From Planctomycetales bacterium (GTDB taxonomy: Bacteria; Planctomycetota; Planctomycetia; Pirellulales; Lacipirellulaceae), in assembly GCA_020427155.1 (NCBI GenBank), contig JAGQOW010000003.1, positions 33,475-97,474 on the forward strand: a stretch of 64,000 nucleotides of DNA, read 5' to 3'. Positions 45,538-53,749 of the stretch are shown here, one piece after another. The position numbers and the translations under genes were made by a program. A model generated the notes under the pieces. It made no database searches and had not been told where the DNA came from. It saw nothing but the letters and a program-made list of their open reading frames with translations. Position 1 is the stretch's first letter; each line of letters begins with the position of its first letter.

Positions 45538-48500
45538 ATGCAGATTGATGGACTTCGCACGTTACTCGATTCAGAAGCAGAAGCCAAAGCTTGGCTTGCG
45601 CCGCTAGGAATCACCAATGTGCGGACGGCTCACGGCAATCTGGTGCGAATGGCGACGAGCGGCTTGCCGCTAGATCTGCTCAGTACGATTTGCGAGCAGT
45701 TCCAAGCGGCTGCTCCCGATCTGGCCGACCCTGGTATGGCGCTCAATTCGTTGGAGCGTTTCTTGCTGGCTGCCCGCAGCCCGCTTTCGATGGCGGCGCT
45801 CTTTGAACGGGATCCGCAATCGCTTCCCAATCTGCTGCTAATTCTCACCAGTAGCCAGCATCTAAGCGATCAGCTATGCAGCGATCCTGAGAGCTACGAT
45901 CTGCTAAGAATGACGGTCGGCCGCCCCGTGGCCCGGCAGGTTCTCGTTGACGAATTGGTGAGCAGCGTCCGCGATCTGACGAATGAAGACGATGTGATTG
46001 CCGCATTGCGACGTTTCAAACGGCGCGAAACTCTACGAATTGCCTATGGCGACCTTGTCAGAAAGCTTCCGGTGTCACAAATCACGCGTCAGATTTCATA
46101 CGTTGCGGATGCAGCAGTGGAAGCAGCACTCGATTATTCCACTCGGATGGTGCAGGGAAGGCACCAGAAATCCAACGGTTATACGGCGATGCCTCCTCGT
46201 TTTGTTGTGCTCGCGATGGGCAAACTGGGAGGGTTGGAACTCAATTATTCTAGCGATATTGACCTTGTGTTTCTCTACCAGCCGCTGGAAGTACCTGATG
46301 CACATCGGGAAAATGCAGCGCAGGATTATGCTGCGAGAGTTTCCCAGCAATTAATACGACTATTGTCTGAGCCTACCGAGTTGGGATTCGCTTATCGGGT
46401 TGATATGCGTTTGCGTCCCGAGGGACGACAGGGGCCCATTTGCACAAGTGTTGAGCATGCGGTTGCCTACTACGACAATCGAGGACGAACCTGGGAACGC
46501 CAAGCCTACGTTAAGGCGCGACCCATTGCGGGCGATATGGAGTTGGGACGGGAGTACCTTGAGCGGCTAGAACCTTGGATCTATCGCCGTTATCTCAGCT
46601 TGGCCGACATTAGCGGAATCAAGGCCCTCAAGCGACGAATCGAAGAACGGGCTGCCAGCGAAGGTGTGACTCGGCGCAACGTTAAGACGGGGCATGGCGG
46701 TATTCGCGACATTGAATTTGTGATTCAGTTTCTTCAACTTCTTAGTGGCGGGTCGGAACCGAGCGTACGTACTGGCAACACCCAGGATGCGATCGTTCAA
46801 CTCGAAAAAGCTGGCAGTTTGACCAGCGAAGAGAGCTCGCATCTGGAGACCAATTACTCGTTTCTGCGCAAACTGGAGCATCGTTTGCAGATCATGTACG
46901 ACCTCCAGACCCATACGTTGCCGTCTGATCCAGAGGAACTGGCAAAGTTGGCAAGGCGAATGGGTTTCATCGGAACTCCTCACATCTCAGCTCTCGAGGC
47001 GTTTCAGACCGACCTGCGGCAGCGAACTAAAGTCAATCGTAAGATTCTCGACCACTTATTGCACGCTGCTTTTGCTGACGACCCGGAGAATCTGCCCGAA
47101 GTCGACCTGGTGAACGATCCTGATCCCCAACCGGAGGTCATCGGACAAGTTTTGGGGAGATATCCGTTCACTGATCCACTTGCCGCGTACGGCAACCTGA
47201 TGTCCTTGGCCGAGGAAAAGATTCCCTTCCTTTCCACACGCCGAAGCCGGTTGTTCTTGGCTTCGATTGCGCCGCGATTGCTTTCGGAAGTAGCAAAGAC
47301 CCCCGATCCTGATGGCACACTGGTTACGATGAGCCGAGTCAGTGATTCGCTTGGCGGCAAAGGTGCCTTGTGGGAACTGTTAAGCAGTAACCACGCAACC
47401 CTCAATCTGTATGTGACCCTGTGTGCTGCTTGTCCTTATCTGTCGGGTATTCTTACCAGCAATCCTGGGATGATCGACGAATTGCTCGATAGTCTGCTGA
47501 TCGCTCGACTGCCAGACTTGCAATCGTTGGAAGCCTCGCTACAGGAACTCGCCCATGGCGCAGAAGACGTCGAGCCCATCCTCCACAGCTTCAAACACGC
47601 GCAGCATCTACGGGTGGGAGTTCGCGACATTCTCGGCAAGGATGAAATCGAGGCCACGCACAGAACTCTCTCTGATATCGCCGAGGTATGTCTTCGACAA
47701 ATCGTCAGCGATGAAACGAGCCGGCTCACCGAAAAACTGGGGCAACCCCTGATCGGTGAAGTACCTGACGGGTCGCAGTGGCATCCTGGAACAGAACACG
47801 TTGGCGAACCCTGTGAGTTTATCGTTATTGCCATGGGCAAGTTGGGTGGCCGCGAACCAAACTATCACAGCGATCTGGATCTTGTCTTTCTCTATGAGGC
47901 GGAGGGGCATACTTGCGAGCAAGTTCGCGACTCTAGCAGTTCAACGACCAATATCCATTTCTTCAGCGAACTTGGTCAAAGAATCATCAAGCGGGCCAAT
48001 CAGTTTGGACCCCACGGCCGCCTTTACGAAGTCGACCCCAGGTTGCGACCCACTGGACGCGGCGGTGCATTGGCAGTTTCTGTCGAAGAGTTTGTGCGCT
48101 ATTTCCAGTCTGGCAGGGGGCAACTGTGGGAGAAACAAGCCTTCTGTAAGGCTCGCGTTCTGACCGGTTCGCCTCAGGTGGCAGAACGGGCTACCCGGGC
48201 TGTCGCCGAAGCCATGTATTGCGAGCCCTGGCAGGCCAGCCATGCCGCTGAAATACATGAAATGCGACTGAAGCTTCAAGAATCGGCTTCGTCGCGTAAT
48301 TTAAAGCGAAGTGCAGGCGGCACGATGGATACGGAATTCATCGTGCAGATGCTTCAACTCAAACACGGTCTGCGGGCGCCTGAGATTCGTGTGACGGGCA
48401 CGATTGCCGGACTCGCTGCACTTCAGGACGCGAGCATTCTGTCCGGCGATGATTCTGAGTTTCTGAGCCAGGCCTATCGGCAGCAGCGCAGCATCGAAGC

Positions 48501-48687
48501 TCGTATCCGATTGATGGACTCTACGGGTCGGCATGAGTTTCCCGAAGATCCGAAAGAACTTGCAAAACTGGCGTATTTGTTGGGTCACTCAGCAACCGAT
48601 CAACTTGTCCAGGAAGTAACGCAAATGTTTCACGACGTGCGAAGCACGTTTCTTCGCATCTTCTCTGCGACCGAGCGAGATACTTAG
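45538..48687 (+). CDS. glnE: Glutamine synthetase adenylyltransferase/deadenylase GlnE
   Basis: A 1049-residue bifunctional enzyme that attaches and removes AMP on glutamine synthetase. Both nucleotidyltransferase domains are visible: the deadenylase with GKLGGLELNYSSDIDLVFLY near residue 227 and the adenylylating domain with GKLGGREPNYHSDLDLVFLY near 766, each with the metal-binding DxD. Each is followed by its helical domain. The length is slightly above E. coli GlnE. A P-II gene, the usual partner that tells GlnE the nitrogen state, lies about 0.7 kb downstream on the other strand. Confidence 0.97.
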   Translation: MQIDGLRTLLDSEAEAKAWLAPLGITNVRTAHGNLVRMATSGLPLDLLSTICEQFQAAAPDLADPGMALNSLERFLLAARSPLSMAALFERDPQSLPNLLLILTSSQHLSDQLCSDPESYDLLRMTVGRPVARQVLVDELVSSVRDLTNEDDVIAALRRFKRRETLRIAYGDLVRKLPVSQITRQISYVADAAVEAALDYSTRMVQGRHQKSNGYTAMPPRFVVLAMGKLGGLELNYSSDIDLVFLYQPLEVPDAHRENAAQDYAARVSQQLIRLLSEPTELGFAYRVDMRLRPEGRQGPICTSVEHAVAYYDNRGRTWERQAYVKARPIAGDMELGREYLERLEPWIYRRYLSLADISGIKALKRRIEERAASEGVTRRNVKTGHGGIRDIEFVIQFLQLLSGGSEPSVRTGNTQDAIVQLEKAGSLTSEESSHLETNYSFLRKLEHRLQIMYDLQTHTLPSDPEELAKLARRMGFIGTPHISALEAFQTDLRQRTKVNRKILDHLLHAAFADDPENLPEVDLVNDPDPQPEVIGQVLGRYPFTDPLAAYGNLMSLAEEKIPFLSTRRSRLFLASIAPRLLSEVAKTPDPDGTLVTMSRVSDSLGGKGALWELLSSNHATLNLYVTLCAACPYLSGILTSNPGMIDELLDSLLIARLPDLQSLEASLQELAHGAEDVEPILHSFKHAQHLRVGVRDILGKDEIEATHRTLSDIAEVCLRQIVSDETSRLTEKLGQPLIGEVPDGSQWHPGTEHVGEPCEFIVIAMGKLGGREPNYHSDLDLVFLYEAEGHTCEQVRDSSSSTTNIHFFSELGQRIIKRANQFGPHGRLYEVDPRLRPTGRGGALAVSVEEFVRYFQSGRGQLWEKQAFCKARVLTGSPQVAERATRAVAEAMYCEPWQASHAAEIHEMRLKLQESASSRNLKRSAGGTMDTEFIVQMLQLKHGLRAPEIRVTGTIAGLAALQDASILSGDDSEFLSQAYRQQRSIEARIRLMDSTGRHEFPEDPKELAKLAYLLGHSATDQLVQEVTQMFHDVRSTFLRIFSATERDT

Positions 48688-48723
48688 TTCTCGGCTCCCG
48701 TTTCCTGACAGTTCCTAAACATA

Positions 48724-48749
48724 AGCCCGAGGGCGACTACCCCCGGGCT
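48724..48749 (-). terminator. Hairpin after HU gene
   Basis: On the minus strand the RNA would fold GCCCGGGGG with CCCTCGGGC around a six-base loop, allowing one G-U pair. It lies between the convergent glnE and HU stops, followed on the minus strand by TTATGTTT, a weak U-run. It likely ends the HU transcript and may stop glnE from the other side. Confidence 0.5.
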
Positions 48750-48785
48750 CAAACGGCATTCGATTTAAGACAGCAACTCGCTACT

Positions 48786-49121
48786 CTAAACCATGTCCTT
48801 GAGAGCTTTGAGTGGCAAGATCTTAACGACATTGCGAGCTGGCTTTGCCTTGAAGATGGTTTCTTCTTTGGTGAATGGATTGATCCCTTTACGTGCCTTA
48901 GTGGCCGGCTTGCGTACGACCTTGAACTTTGACAAGCCAGGAATGGTAAACACGCCAGGCCCGCGCTTGCTCAGATTCTTTCCAATTAGTCCTGACAAAC
49001 CATCGAACACACTTGCAACTTCTTTCTTACTCAAGCCAGTTGATTCGGATAGCGATGCCAAGATCTCGGATTTGGACATCGGCTTCTGAGCTGGTGCCGA
49101 CTTAGCCTTCTTTTTTGCCAT
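48786..49121 (-). CDS. HU-family DNA-binding protein
   Basis: A 111-residue HU/IHF-like protein, slightly longer than HU because of a basic N-terminal tail (AKKKAKSAPAQK). The family core is present: SKSEILASLSESTGLSKKEV, then GKNLSKRGPGVFTIPG and the DNA-binding arm with RKGINPFTKEE. It compacts and bends DNA as a dimer. It has its own promoter-like sequence upstream and a hairpin downstream, so it is probably a single-gene unit. Confidence 0.95.
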   Translation of the reverse strand: MAKKKAKSAPAQKPMSKSEILASLSESTGLSKKEVASVFDGLSGLIGKNLSKRGPGVFTIPGLSKFKVVRKPATKARKGINPFTKEETIFKAKPARNVVKILPLKALKDMV

Positions 49122-49166
49122 CTGGGTCCCTCTCTGGAGAAAAGTACAGAACTCAATGAGAAGAGC

Positions 49167-49197
49167 ATAGTAAAGTGCCCATCCCGCAAACCGTCAA
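49167..49197 (-). promoter_or_regulatory. Promoter-like sequence for HU gene
   Basis: Read on the minus strand: TTGACG (plus 49192-49197) and TACTAT (plus 49167-49172), 19 bases apart; TTTACT would give 17. An A/T-rich stretch lies upstream of the -35 as an UP-like element. The start codon is 46 bases past the -10. Confidence 0.4.
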
Positions 49198-49389
49198 TAG
49201 AAACTAACCATTTTATAAGCGTTTTTTCGACTTTTTTACCCGCCACTTCCCCGGTGGAACCATTCCGGTTGATCTCTAGGGCATTGCAACCTTCAGAGAC
49301 CATCGCCCCTAGACGGTTGATTACTCCCTCCTCCGCTGCAGGTTACTGGCCGGTTGGCATGCCTGCACGGAAGAATGCCAAAGAGAGGA

Positions 49390-49713
49390 TCAGGTGGAAG
49401 ACTCAAAAACTGTCTCGTAAGAATTGGCAGAAAGAACGAATATTTTCCCATCGCCCATGCGTCCCGTGCGAGCAATTTCGACCAGTCGGCGAATGATCTC
49501 CTCGCACCGCGTATCGTCGACCCAAGCAGTAATCTGTACTTTGGGAAGAAAGGCCAAAGAGTACTCGCTTTCGGCATACTGGTCCAAGTAGCTTTTCTGT
49601 CGGCTCATGCCCTTCACTTCGCATACTTCAACCGCTTCGAGTGGCGAGCGACGCAAGCCTTCCAGAATCTTCTCTGCCAGAAAGGGCTTAACAATGGCGA
49701 TGACTTGTTTCAT
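49390..49713 (-). CDS. Nitrogen regulatory protein P-II
   Basis: A 107-residue trimeric signal protein that reports nitrogen and energy status. The motifs are intact: the start KQVIAIVKPF, the T-loop region KGMSRQKSYLDQYAESEY (whose last Tyr matches Tyr51, the uridylylation site of E. coli GlnB), FLPKVQI, and the C-terminal TGRMGDGKIFVL. The T-loop sequence differs from GlnB (KSYLDQ in place of KGHTEL), so it may use another modification or partner. A run of seven-base repeats sits 28 bases before the start. GlnE is encoded nearby and could be a target. Confidence 0.93.
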   Translation of the reverse strand: MKQVIAIVKPFLAEKILEGLRRSPLEAVEVCEVKGMSRQKSYLDQYAESEYSLAFLPKVQITAWVDDTRCEEIIRRLVEIARTGRMGDGKIFVLSANSYETVFESST

Positions 49714-49740
49714 AGTGAAGCTATTGGCGGTTTGCGGCTA

Positions 49741-49782
49741 GCTAATAGTGATTCGCTAACTGCTAGTAGCTAACGGCTAACA
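49741..49782. repeat. Seven-base tandem repeat upstream of P-II gene
   Basis: Six heptamers in exact 7-base register, of which five are GCTARNN (GCTAATA, GCTAACT, GCTAGTA, GCTAACG, GCTAACA) and one, GTGATTC, is diverged. The block begins 28 bases from the P-II start and lies between it and the ferredoxin stop. On the minus strand it reads as repeated TTAGC. No function can be read from it. Confidence 0.65.
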
Positions 49783-49787
49783 GCCAT

Positions 49788-50177
49788 TCAACTAAAGAAG
49801 TTTTCGCCGAAAAGATCAAGCTCGGGGCCAGTCTCAACTTCTACATCGCCATGTACGGTCACTTGGCATGCAAGCCGCATGGTTTCTTCGTTGCCGATAT
49901 AGGCCATGCAAGGCACCGGGTCGGGAATTGGATTGTAAAACCGAATTTTCTCAATCATGCCCGCCTTGCTCACGTTCTCCATGCCGCGGACAATCTTGAC
50001 TCGGCATGTGCCACATTGTCCGATGCCATGACAATTGAGAACCTTGTTAATTCCCGCCCCAAAGCCGTTGAGCCCCTGATGGGTATTGACCCCTGCTTTG
50101 ATGGCTTCTTTGCGGAGATTCGCACCCTCAGGAACCTCAATTTCCTTTTGCTCTTTTATGAACTTTATGACCGGCAT
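49788..50177 (-). CDS. 2Fe-2S ferredoxin
   Basis: A 129-residue ferredoxin of the beta-grasp fold. I use the ATG at 50177 (a TTG at 50201 would add eight residues with no family match). The cluster cysteines are in NCHGIGQCGTC and MRLACQ: spacing C-x5-C-x2-C, as in adrenodoxin-type rather than plant-type ferredoxins, with the last Cys 45 residues on. An extra Cys in PVPCMAYIGNEE lies between. It transfers electrons to an unknown partner. It lies upstream of the P-II gene on the same strand, separated by the heptamer repeat. Confidence 0.92.
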   Translation of the reverse strand: MPVIKFIKEQKEIEVPEGANLRKEAIKAGVNTHQGLNGFGAGINKVLNCHGIGQCGTCRVKIVRGMENVSKAGMIEKIRFYNPIPDPVPCMAYIGNEETMRLACQVTVHGDVEVETGPELDLFGENFFS

Positions 50178-50442
50178 GACGGGCAGGCACCTTCGCAACA
50201 AGAGTGGTTTTAGACGATTCGAACTCGGCCAGCGCGACTACCGCAGAGGCCTTCCAAAGGGTACGATAATCTACCGCGCCAGGATGCTCTGGAAAAGTGG
50301 AGTCCTGGCAGAGAACAGTCGATATGCTACCTGGGCGCCCCTTAGAACTTCCCAGCCACCGTCTGTAGCTCGTGTTCCCTGCCGCATAGGACGCAACCAG
50401 CCGACTGCGGCCAACCTCGCAATTCTTCAAAATAAAACAGCC

Positions 50443-50709
50443 ATGGCCAAGACCTATTCCAAGTATCAGCAGAAGATTATCAAGAATTACTATGACAACC
50501 GGGGGGCCATCTCACTTCAACGGCTTGGCGAGCTTGTCACCGATCTCTATTTGGCCGAGGGAAAGGCCCGCGAGACCAAGTGGAATCAGGCCGTCGCAGC
50601 ACTCGAAAAGCTAGGCCTCAAGCCCGATCGAATCAAGCACCTTCGTGAGCAGGACAATCCTGCTATGTTGGCGAAAGTAGTGGAAGAAATGATGGCCAAA
50701 GAGAGCTAA
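50443..50709 (+). CDS. Small conserved hypothetical protein
   Basis: An 88-residue mostly helical protein beginning AKTYSKYQQKIIKNYYDN. The ATG at 50443 is chosen because the larger frame from 50086 runs over the divergent ferredoxin gene. No catalytic motif, signal or membrane helix is visible; the chain is lysine-rich and resembles a small helical bundle (LYLAEGKARETKWNQAV, ALEKLGLKPDRIKHL). I believe similar proteins occur across planctomycetes, but I cannot name a function. It lies 75 bases before thyA. Confidence 0.7.
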   Translation: MAKTYSKYQQKIIKNYYDNRGAISLQRLGELVTDLYLAEGKARETKWNQAVAALEKLGLKPDRIKHLREQDNPAMLAKVVEEMMAKES

Positions 50710-50784
50710 AGGCTCTTCTGCGTTTGACCTCTCAATCTTCATGATCCGTTGCCTCTTGTTTGATTGTCGACCCCATCAGATCCC

Positions 50785-51579
50785 ATGCGACAATACCTCG
50801 ATCTCCTTGACCATATCTTGCAGCACGGCGTCGTGAAGTCCGACCGCACTGGCACAGGCACGCGCAGCGTGTTTGGGCACCAAATGCGATTTGATCTGGC
50901 CGAGGGGTTTCCTTTGCTGACGACCAAAAAGCTGCACTTGCGATCGATCATTCACGAATTGCTCTGGTTCCTTCGCGGCGAGACAAACGTCAAAGCTCTG
51001 CAAGAAAACGGAGTTCGTATCTGGGACGAGTGGGCCAATGCCGATGGCGAATTGGGTCCGGTCTATGGCAAGCAGTGGCGCAGCTGGCAATGTTCGACAG
51101 GTGAATCGATCGACCAAATAGCGGAGGTCGTCGATGCAATTCGCAACAATCCCGACTCTCGGCGATTGATTGTCAGTGCCTGGAATGTGGCTGACGTTCC
51201 GCGAATGGCACTTCCGCCGTGCCATTTGCTTTTTCAGTTTTATGTTGCCGAGGGCCGGCTCTCTTGCCAACTCTATCAGCGCAGCGCCGACGTGTTTTTG
51301 GGTGTGCCGTTTAACATCGCCTCTTATGCATTGCTCTTGATGATGGTTGCCCAGATTACTTCGCTCGAGCCAGGCGAGTTTATCCACACCCTTGGCGATG
51401 CCCATCTCTACGAGAATCACTTGGATCAAACTCGCGAGCAGCTTACCCGCGCGCCGCGAGTGCTGCCAACCATGAAGCTCAACCCGGCAATCAAGTCGCT
51501 GGAGGACTTCGTGTTCGAAGATTTTCAGCTAGAGAACTACGATCCCCATCCACACATCTCAGCCCCCATAGCAGTGTAA
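50785..51579 (+). CDS. thyA: Thymidylate synthase
   Basis: Makes dTMP from dUMP with methylene-tetrahydrofolate. I use the ATG at 50785 ([15 protein letters not shown]) rather than the TTG at 50764, since this gives exactly 264 residues, the length of E. coli ThyA. The catalytic Cys is at 146 in [14 protein letters not shown], and [10 protein letters not shown] (phosphate binding) and GDAHLYENH are in place. It is followed by folA, whose product regenerates tetrahydrofolate from the dihydrofolate released here. Confidence 0.97.
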   Translation: MRQYLDLLDHILQHGVVKSDRTGTGTRSVFGHQMRFDLAEGFPLLTTKKLHLRSIIHELLWFLRGETNVKALQENGVRIWDEWANADGELGPVYGKQWRSWQCSTGESIDQIAEVVDAIRNNPDSRRLIVSAWNVADVPRMALPPCHLLFQFYVAEGRLSCQLYQRSADVFLGVPFNIASYALLLMMVAQITSLEPGEFIHTLGDAHLYENHLDQTREQLTRAPRVLPTMKLNPAIKSLEDFVFEDFQLENYDPHPHISAPIAV

Positions 51580-51580
51580 G

Positions 51581-51612
51581 CCGAGAGGCCAGGGAGCCCA
51601 AACTGGCCTCGG
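51581..51612 (+). other. Hairpin between thyA and folA
   Basis: GGCCAG and CTGGCC pair around a short loop, and the outer CCGA and TCGG extend the stem past a two-base bulge. No T-run follows, so it is unlikely to end transcription fully. It may stabilise the thyA mRNA or lower folA expression. Confidence 0.35.
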
Positions 51613-51629
51613 ATTCCCGATTTCCGCCC

Positions 51630-52142
51630 ATGCATCTCACTCTCATCGCCGCAGTTGCTGAGAACGGCGTCATCGGTCGCGGTGGAGACCTGCCCTGGCG
51701 CTTGTCGACCGATCTCCGGCGATTTAAGCGATTGACCATGGGACACGCGATCCTCATGGGCCGGAAGACCTGGGAATCGATCGGTAGGCCGCTGCCAGGC
51801 CGAACGTCTATCGTTCTTTCCAGCCAGGCCGACTACCCCCCGGGGTACGACGGAGTGTTTGTAGCATCCGACCTTGAGGCAGCCCTTGCCCAGGCTGCTC
51901 GAACAGACTGCGCGCAAGACGAGGCCTTTGTCATCGGCGGCGCTCAAATCTATGCCGCAGCACTTCCCCTGGCCGATCGGCTACTGCTTACTCGGGTTCA
52001 TGCCGTGGTCGCAGGCGATGCTACATTCCCAGAAGTCGATTGGCGCCAGTGGCAGTTGGTCAGTGAAGAAGCGCATACGGCTGGCGAAAATGATGACCAT
52101 GCTACTAGCTTTCAAGTTTGGCAGCGCGTCGAGGGACGATAA
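51630..52142 (+). CDS. folA: Dihydrofolate reductase
   Basis: A 170-residue enzyme that reduces dihydrofolate to tetrahydrofolate with NADPH. The sequence shows IAAVAENGVIGRGGDLPWRL, with the acidic active-site residue as Asp in LSTDLRRFKRLT, then MGRKTWESIGRPLPGRTS and FVIGGAQIYAAAL. It completes the thymidylate cycle with ThyA encoded 50 bases upstream. Its stop shares a base with the start of the tag gene (TAATG), so these two are coupled. Confidence 0.96.
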   Translation: MHLTLIAAVAENGVIGRGGDLPWRLSTDLRRFKRLTMGHAILMGRKTWESIGRPLPGRTSIVLSSQADYPPGYDGVFVASDLEAALAQAARTDCAQDEAFVIGGAQIYAAALPLADRLLLTRVHAVVAGDATFPEVDWRQWQLVSEEAHTAGENDDHATSFQVWQRVEGR

Positions 52143-52732
52143 TGGCAAGCAAAAGCAACTCTCGTTGCGAGTGGACCCAGACTCAAGTCGATCCTGCCTA
52201 CTTGCAATACCACGACCAAGAGTGGGGCGTGCCGGTGCACGACGATCGCAAGCAATTTGAATTCATCATTTTGGAGGGAGCTCAGGCGGGTCTCAGTTGG
52301 TGGACGGTACTCCGCAAGCGCGAAGGATACCGCAAAGCCTTCGCAGACTTCAATCCCGAGAAAGTGGCGAAGTTCACTGAGAAGCGCATCCTGAAACTCA
52401 TGGAAAATGCCTCGATCATTCGCAATCAACTAAAGATTCGCGCCGCGGTGACTAACGCCCGATGTTTCCTGAAAGTACAAGCAGAGTTTGGCAGCTTTGA
52501 CAGCTATATTTGGCAGTTTGTCGAGGGTCGTCCAATTCAAAACAAATGGCGAACTCTGAGGGAGACTCCCACCACGACGGCCGAGTCCGACGCCCTGAGC
52601 AAAGATCTTAAGCAACGAGGTTTCAAGTTTGTGGGCAGCACGGTGATATATGCCCATATGCAGGCAACTGGCATGGTCAACGACCATCAAGTCAACTGCT
52701 TTCGTCATCGGGAGTGTGCGAAGTTGGGCTAA
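52142..52732 (+). CDS. tag: DNA-3-methyladenine glycosylase I
   Basis: A 196-residue glycosylase that removes 3-methyladenine from alkylated DNA. The start is the ATG that overlaps the folA stop. Features: RCEWTQTQVDPAYLQYHDQEWG, in which Cys and His are zinc ligands; LEGAQAGLSWWTVLRKRE; and the C-terminal DHQVNCFRH with the remaining zinc His/Cys pair. It is the third gene of the thyA-folA-tag run. The end overlaps the convergent epmA gene by four bases. Confidence 0.96.
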   Translation: MASKSNSRCEWTQTQVDPAYLQYHDQEWGVPVHDDRKQFEFIILEGAQAGLSWWTVLRKREGYRKAFADFNPEKVAKFTEKRILKLMENASIIRNQLKIRAAVTNARCFLKVQAEFGSFDSYIWQFVEGRPIQNKWRTLRETPTTTAESDALSKDLKQRGFKFVGSTVIYAHMQATGMVNDHQVNCFRHRECAKLG

Positions 52733-53667
52733 GCTTCGGGGCACGCCATGACTTCGGCGATAGACTTAGCTCCTGTCGCCAACATTACCAACCGGTCGAA
52801 CCCGAGCGCACATCCCGAACAGGCAGGTAAGCTGCTGCGCATGGCATCGAGCAAAGAGGTCGGCAACGGCAATGCAGCGCGGCCATCTGCTGATCGTTGT
52901 TGGTTCACCCGTTCGAGTCGGCTTCTCAACTTTTCGGCATCGGTCAGCTCGTCATATCCGTTGGCGAGTTCTACTCCGCGCCAATACAGTTCAAAACGTC
53001 GGGCTACCTCAATTCCATCTTTGCGTGTCGAAGTCTTTGCCAGCGCGGCCTGGGTGGCAGGATAATCATAGAGGATCACCGGCAATTCACGGCCTAGATT
53101 GGGCTCGATCAAGGTCGTAAGCAAGAGATTGAGCCACTCGTCGCGATCGTGTTTGGGGAAGCCATCAGGAATCACAAGCTGGAATTTTCGCGCACAGGCG
53201 GCCAATTCTTCAGCTGTCGAAGTGTGAGGGCAAATCGCTACTCGTTTTTGAAACGCTTCGCCATAGCTTGTCAGCGTGGCTGGAGCTGTTCCCAGTAGCG
53301 ATTGGCAGAACTGATCGAGCAGTTGTATGCCCGCCTGGTCGTCATCGCCGACGCGATACCATTCGACAATGGTAAACTCTGGATGGTGCAGCGCGCCTCG
53401 CTCGCCGCCACGGAACGAACGAGTGATCTGAAACACGGCTTTCGCGCCACCTGCCAGAACTCGCTTCATGTGCAACTCAGGCGAGGCTTGCAGCCAGCTC
53501 TCTTGGTCCTCGTTGTGAGCCTTTGCGGCAAGCGGCTCAATATGCAGTTCGGGAATGACCTCAGAAGAGAGCAGGGGGGTTTCAACTTCGACAAAGTTGC
53601 GCTGCCAAAAGAATTGCCGCGCGGCAGCAAGCAATTCGCTACGACGCTCAAGAATGGTCAAATCCAA
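52729..53667 (-). CDS. epmA: EF-P lysine ligase EpmA
   Basis: A 312-residue class II aminoacyl-tRNA synthetase-like enzyme without a tRNA-binding domain. It attaches beta-lysine to EF-P Lys34. Motif 2 is visible in SFRGGERGALHHPEFTIVEW and motif 3 in GCALGFDRLVML. The N-terminal RNA-binding domain of lysyl-tRNA synthetase is missing, which distinguishes it from LysS. The substrate EF-P (56441-57022) and the enzyme that makes beta-lysine, EpmB (57134-58159), are encoded nearby, so this modification system appears complete apart from the hydroxylase EpmC. Confidence 0.94.
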   Translation of the reverse strand: MDLTILERRSELLAAARQFFWQRNFVEVETPLLSSEVIPELHIEPLAAKAHNEDQESWLQASPELHMKRVLAGGAKAVFQITRSFRGGERGALHHPEFTIVEWYRVGDDDQAGIQLLDQFCQSLLGTAPATLTSYGEAFQKRVAICPHTSTAEELAACARKFQLVIPDGFPKHDRDEWLNLLLTTLIEPNLGRELPVILYDYPATQAALAKTSTRKDGIEVARRFELYWRGVELANGYDELTDAEKLRSRLERVNQQRSADGRAALPLPTSLLDAMRSSLPACSGCALGFDRLVMLATGAKSIAEVMACPEA

Positions 53668-53749
53668 AGTACACCATGTCGATCAAAAGAGGCATTTCAA
53701 CGGCCACGAACCGCCGGAAAACCAGATTGTAGCGACTGTCAGCGCGCGT

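Noticed and set aside
50215..50245. A tRNA T-arm-like string (ATTCGAACTC) in the gap after the ferredoxin gene
   Set aside because: On either strand the flanking bases do not form the 5-base T-stem, and no acceptor or anticodon arm is found around it.
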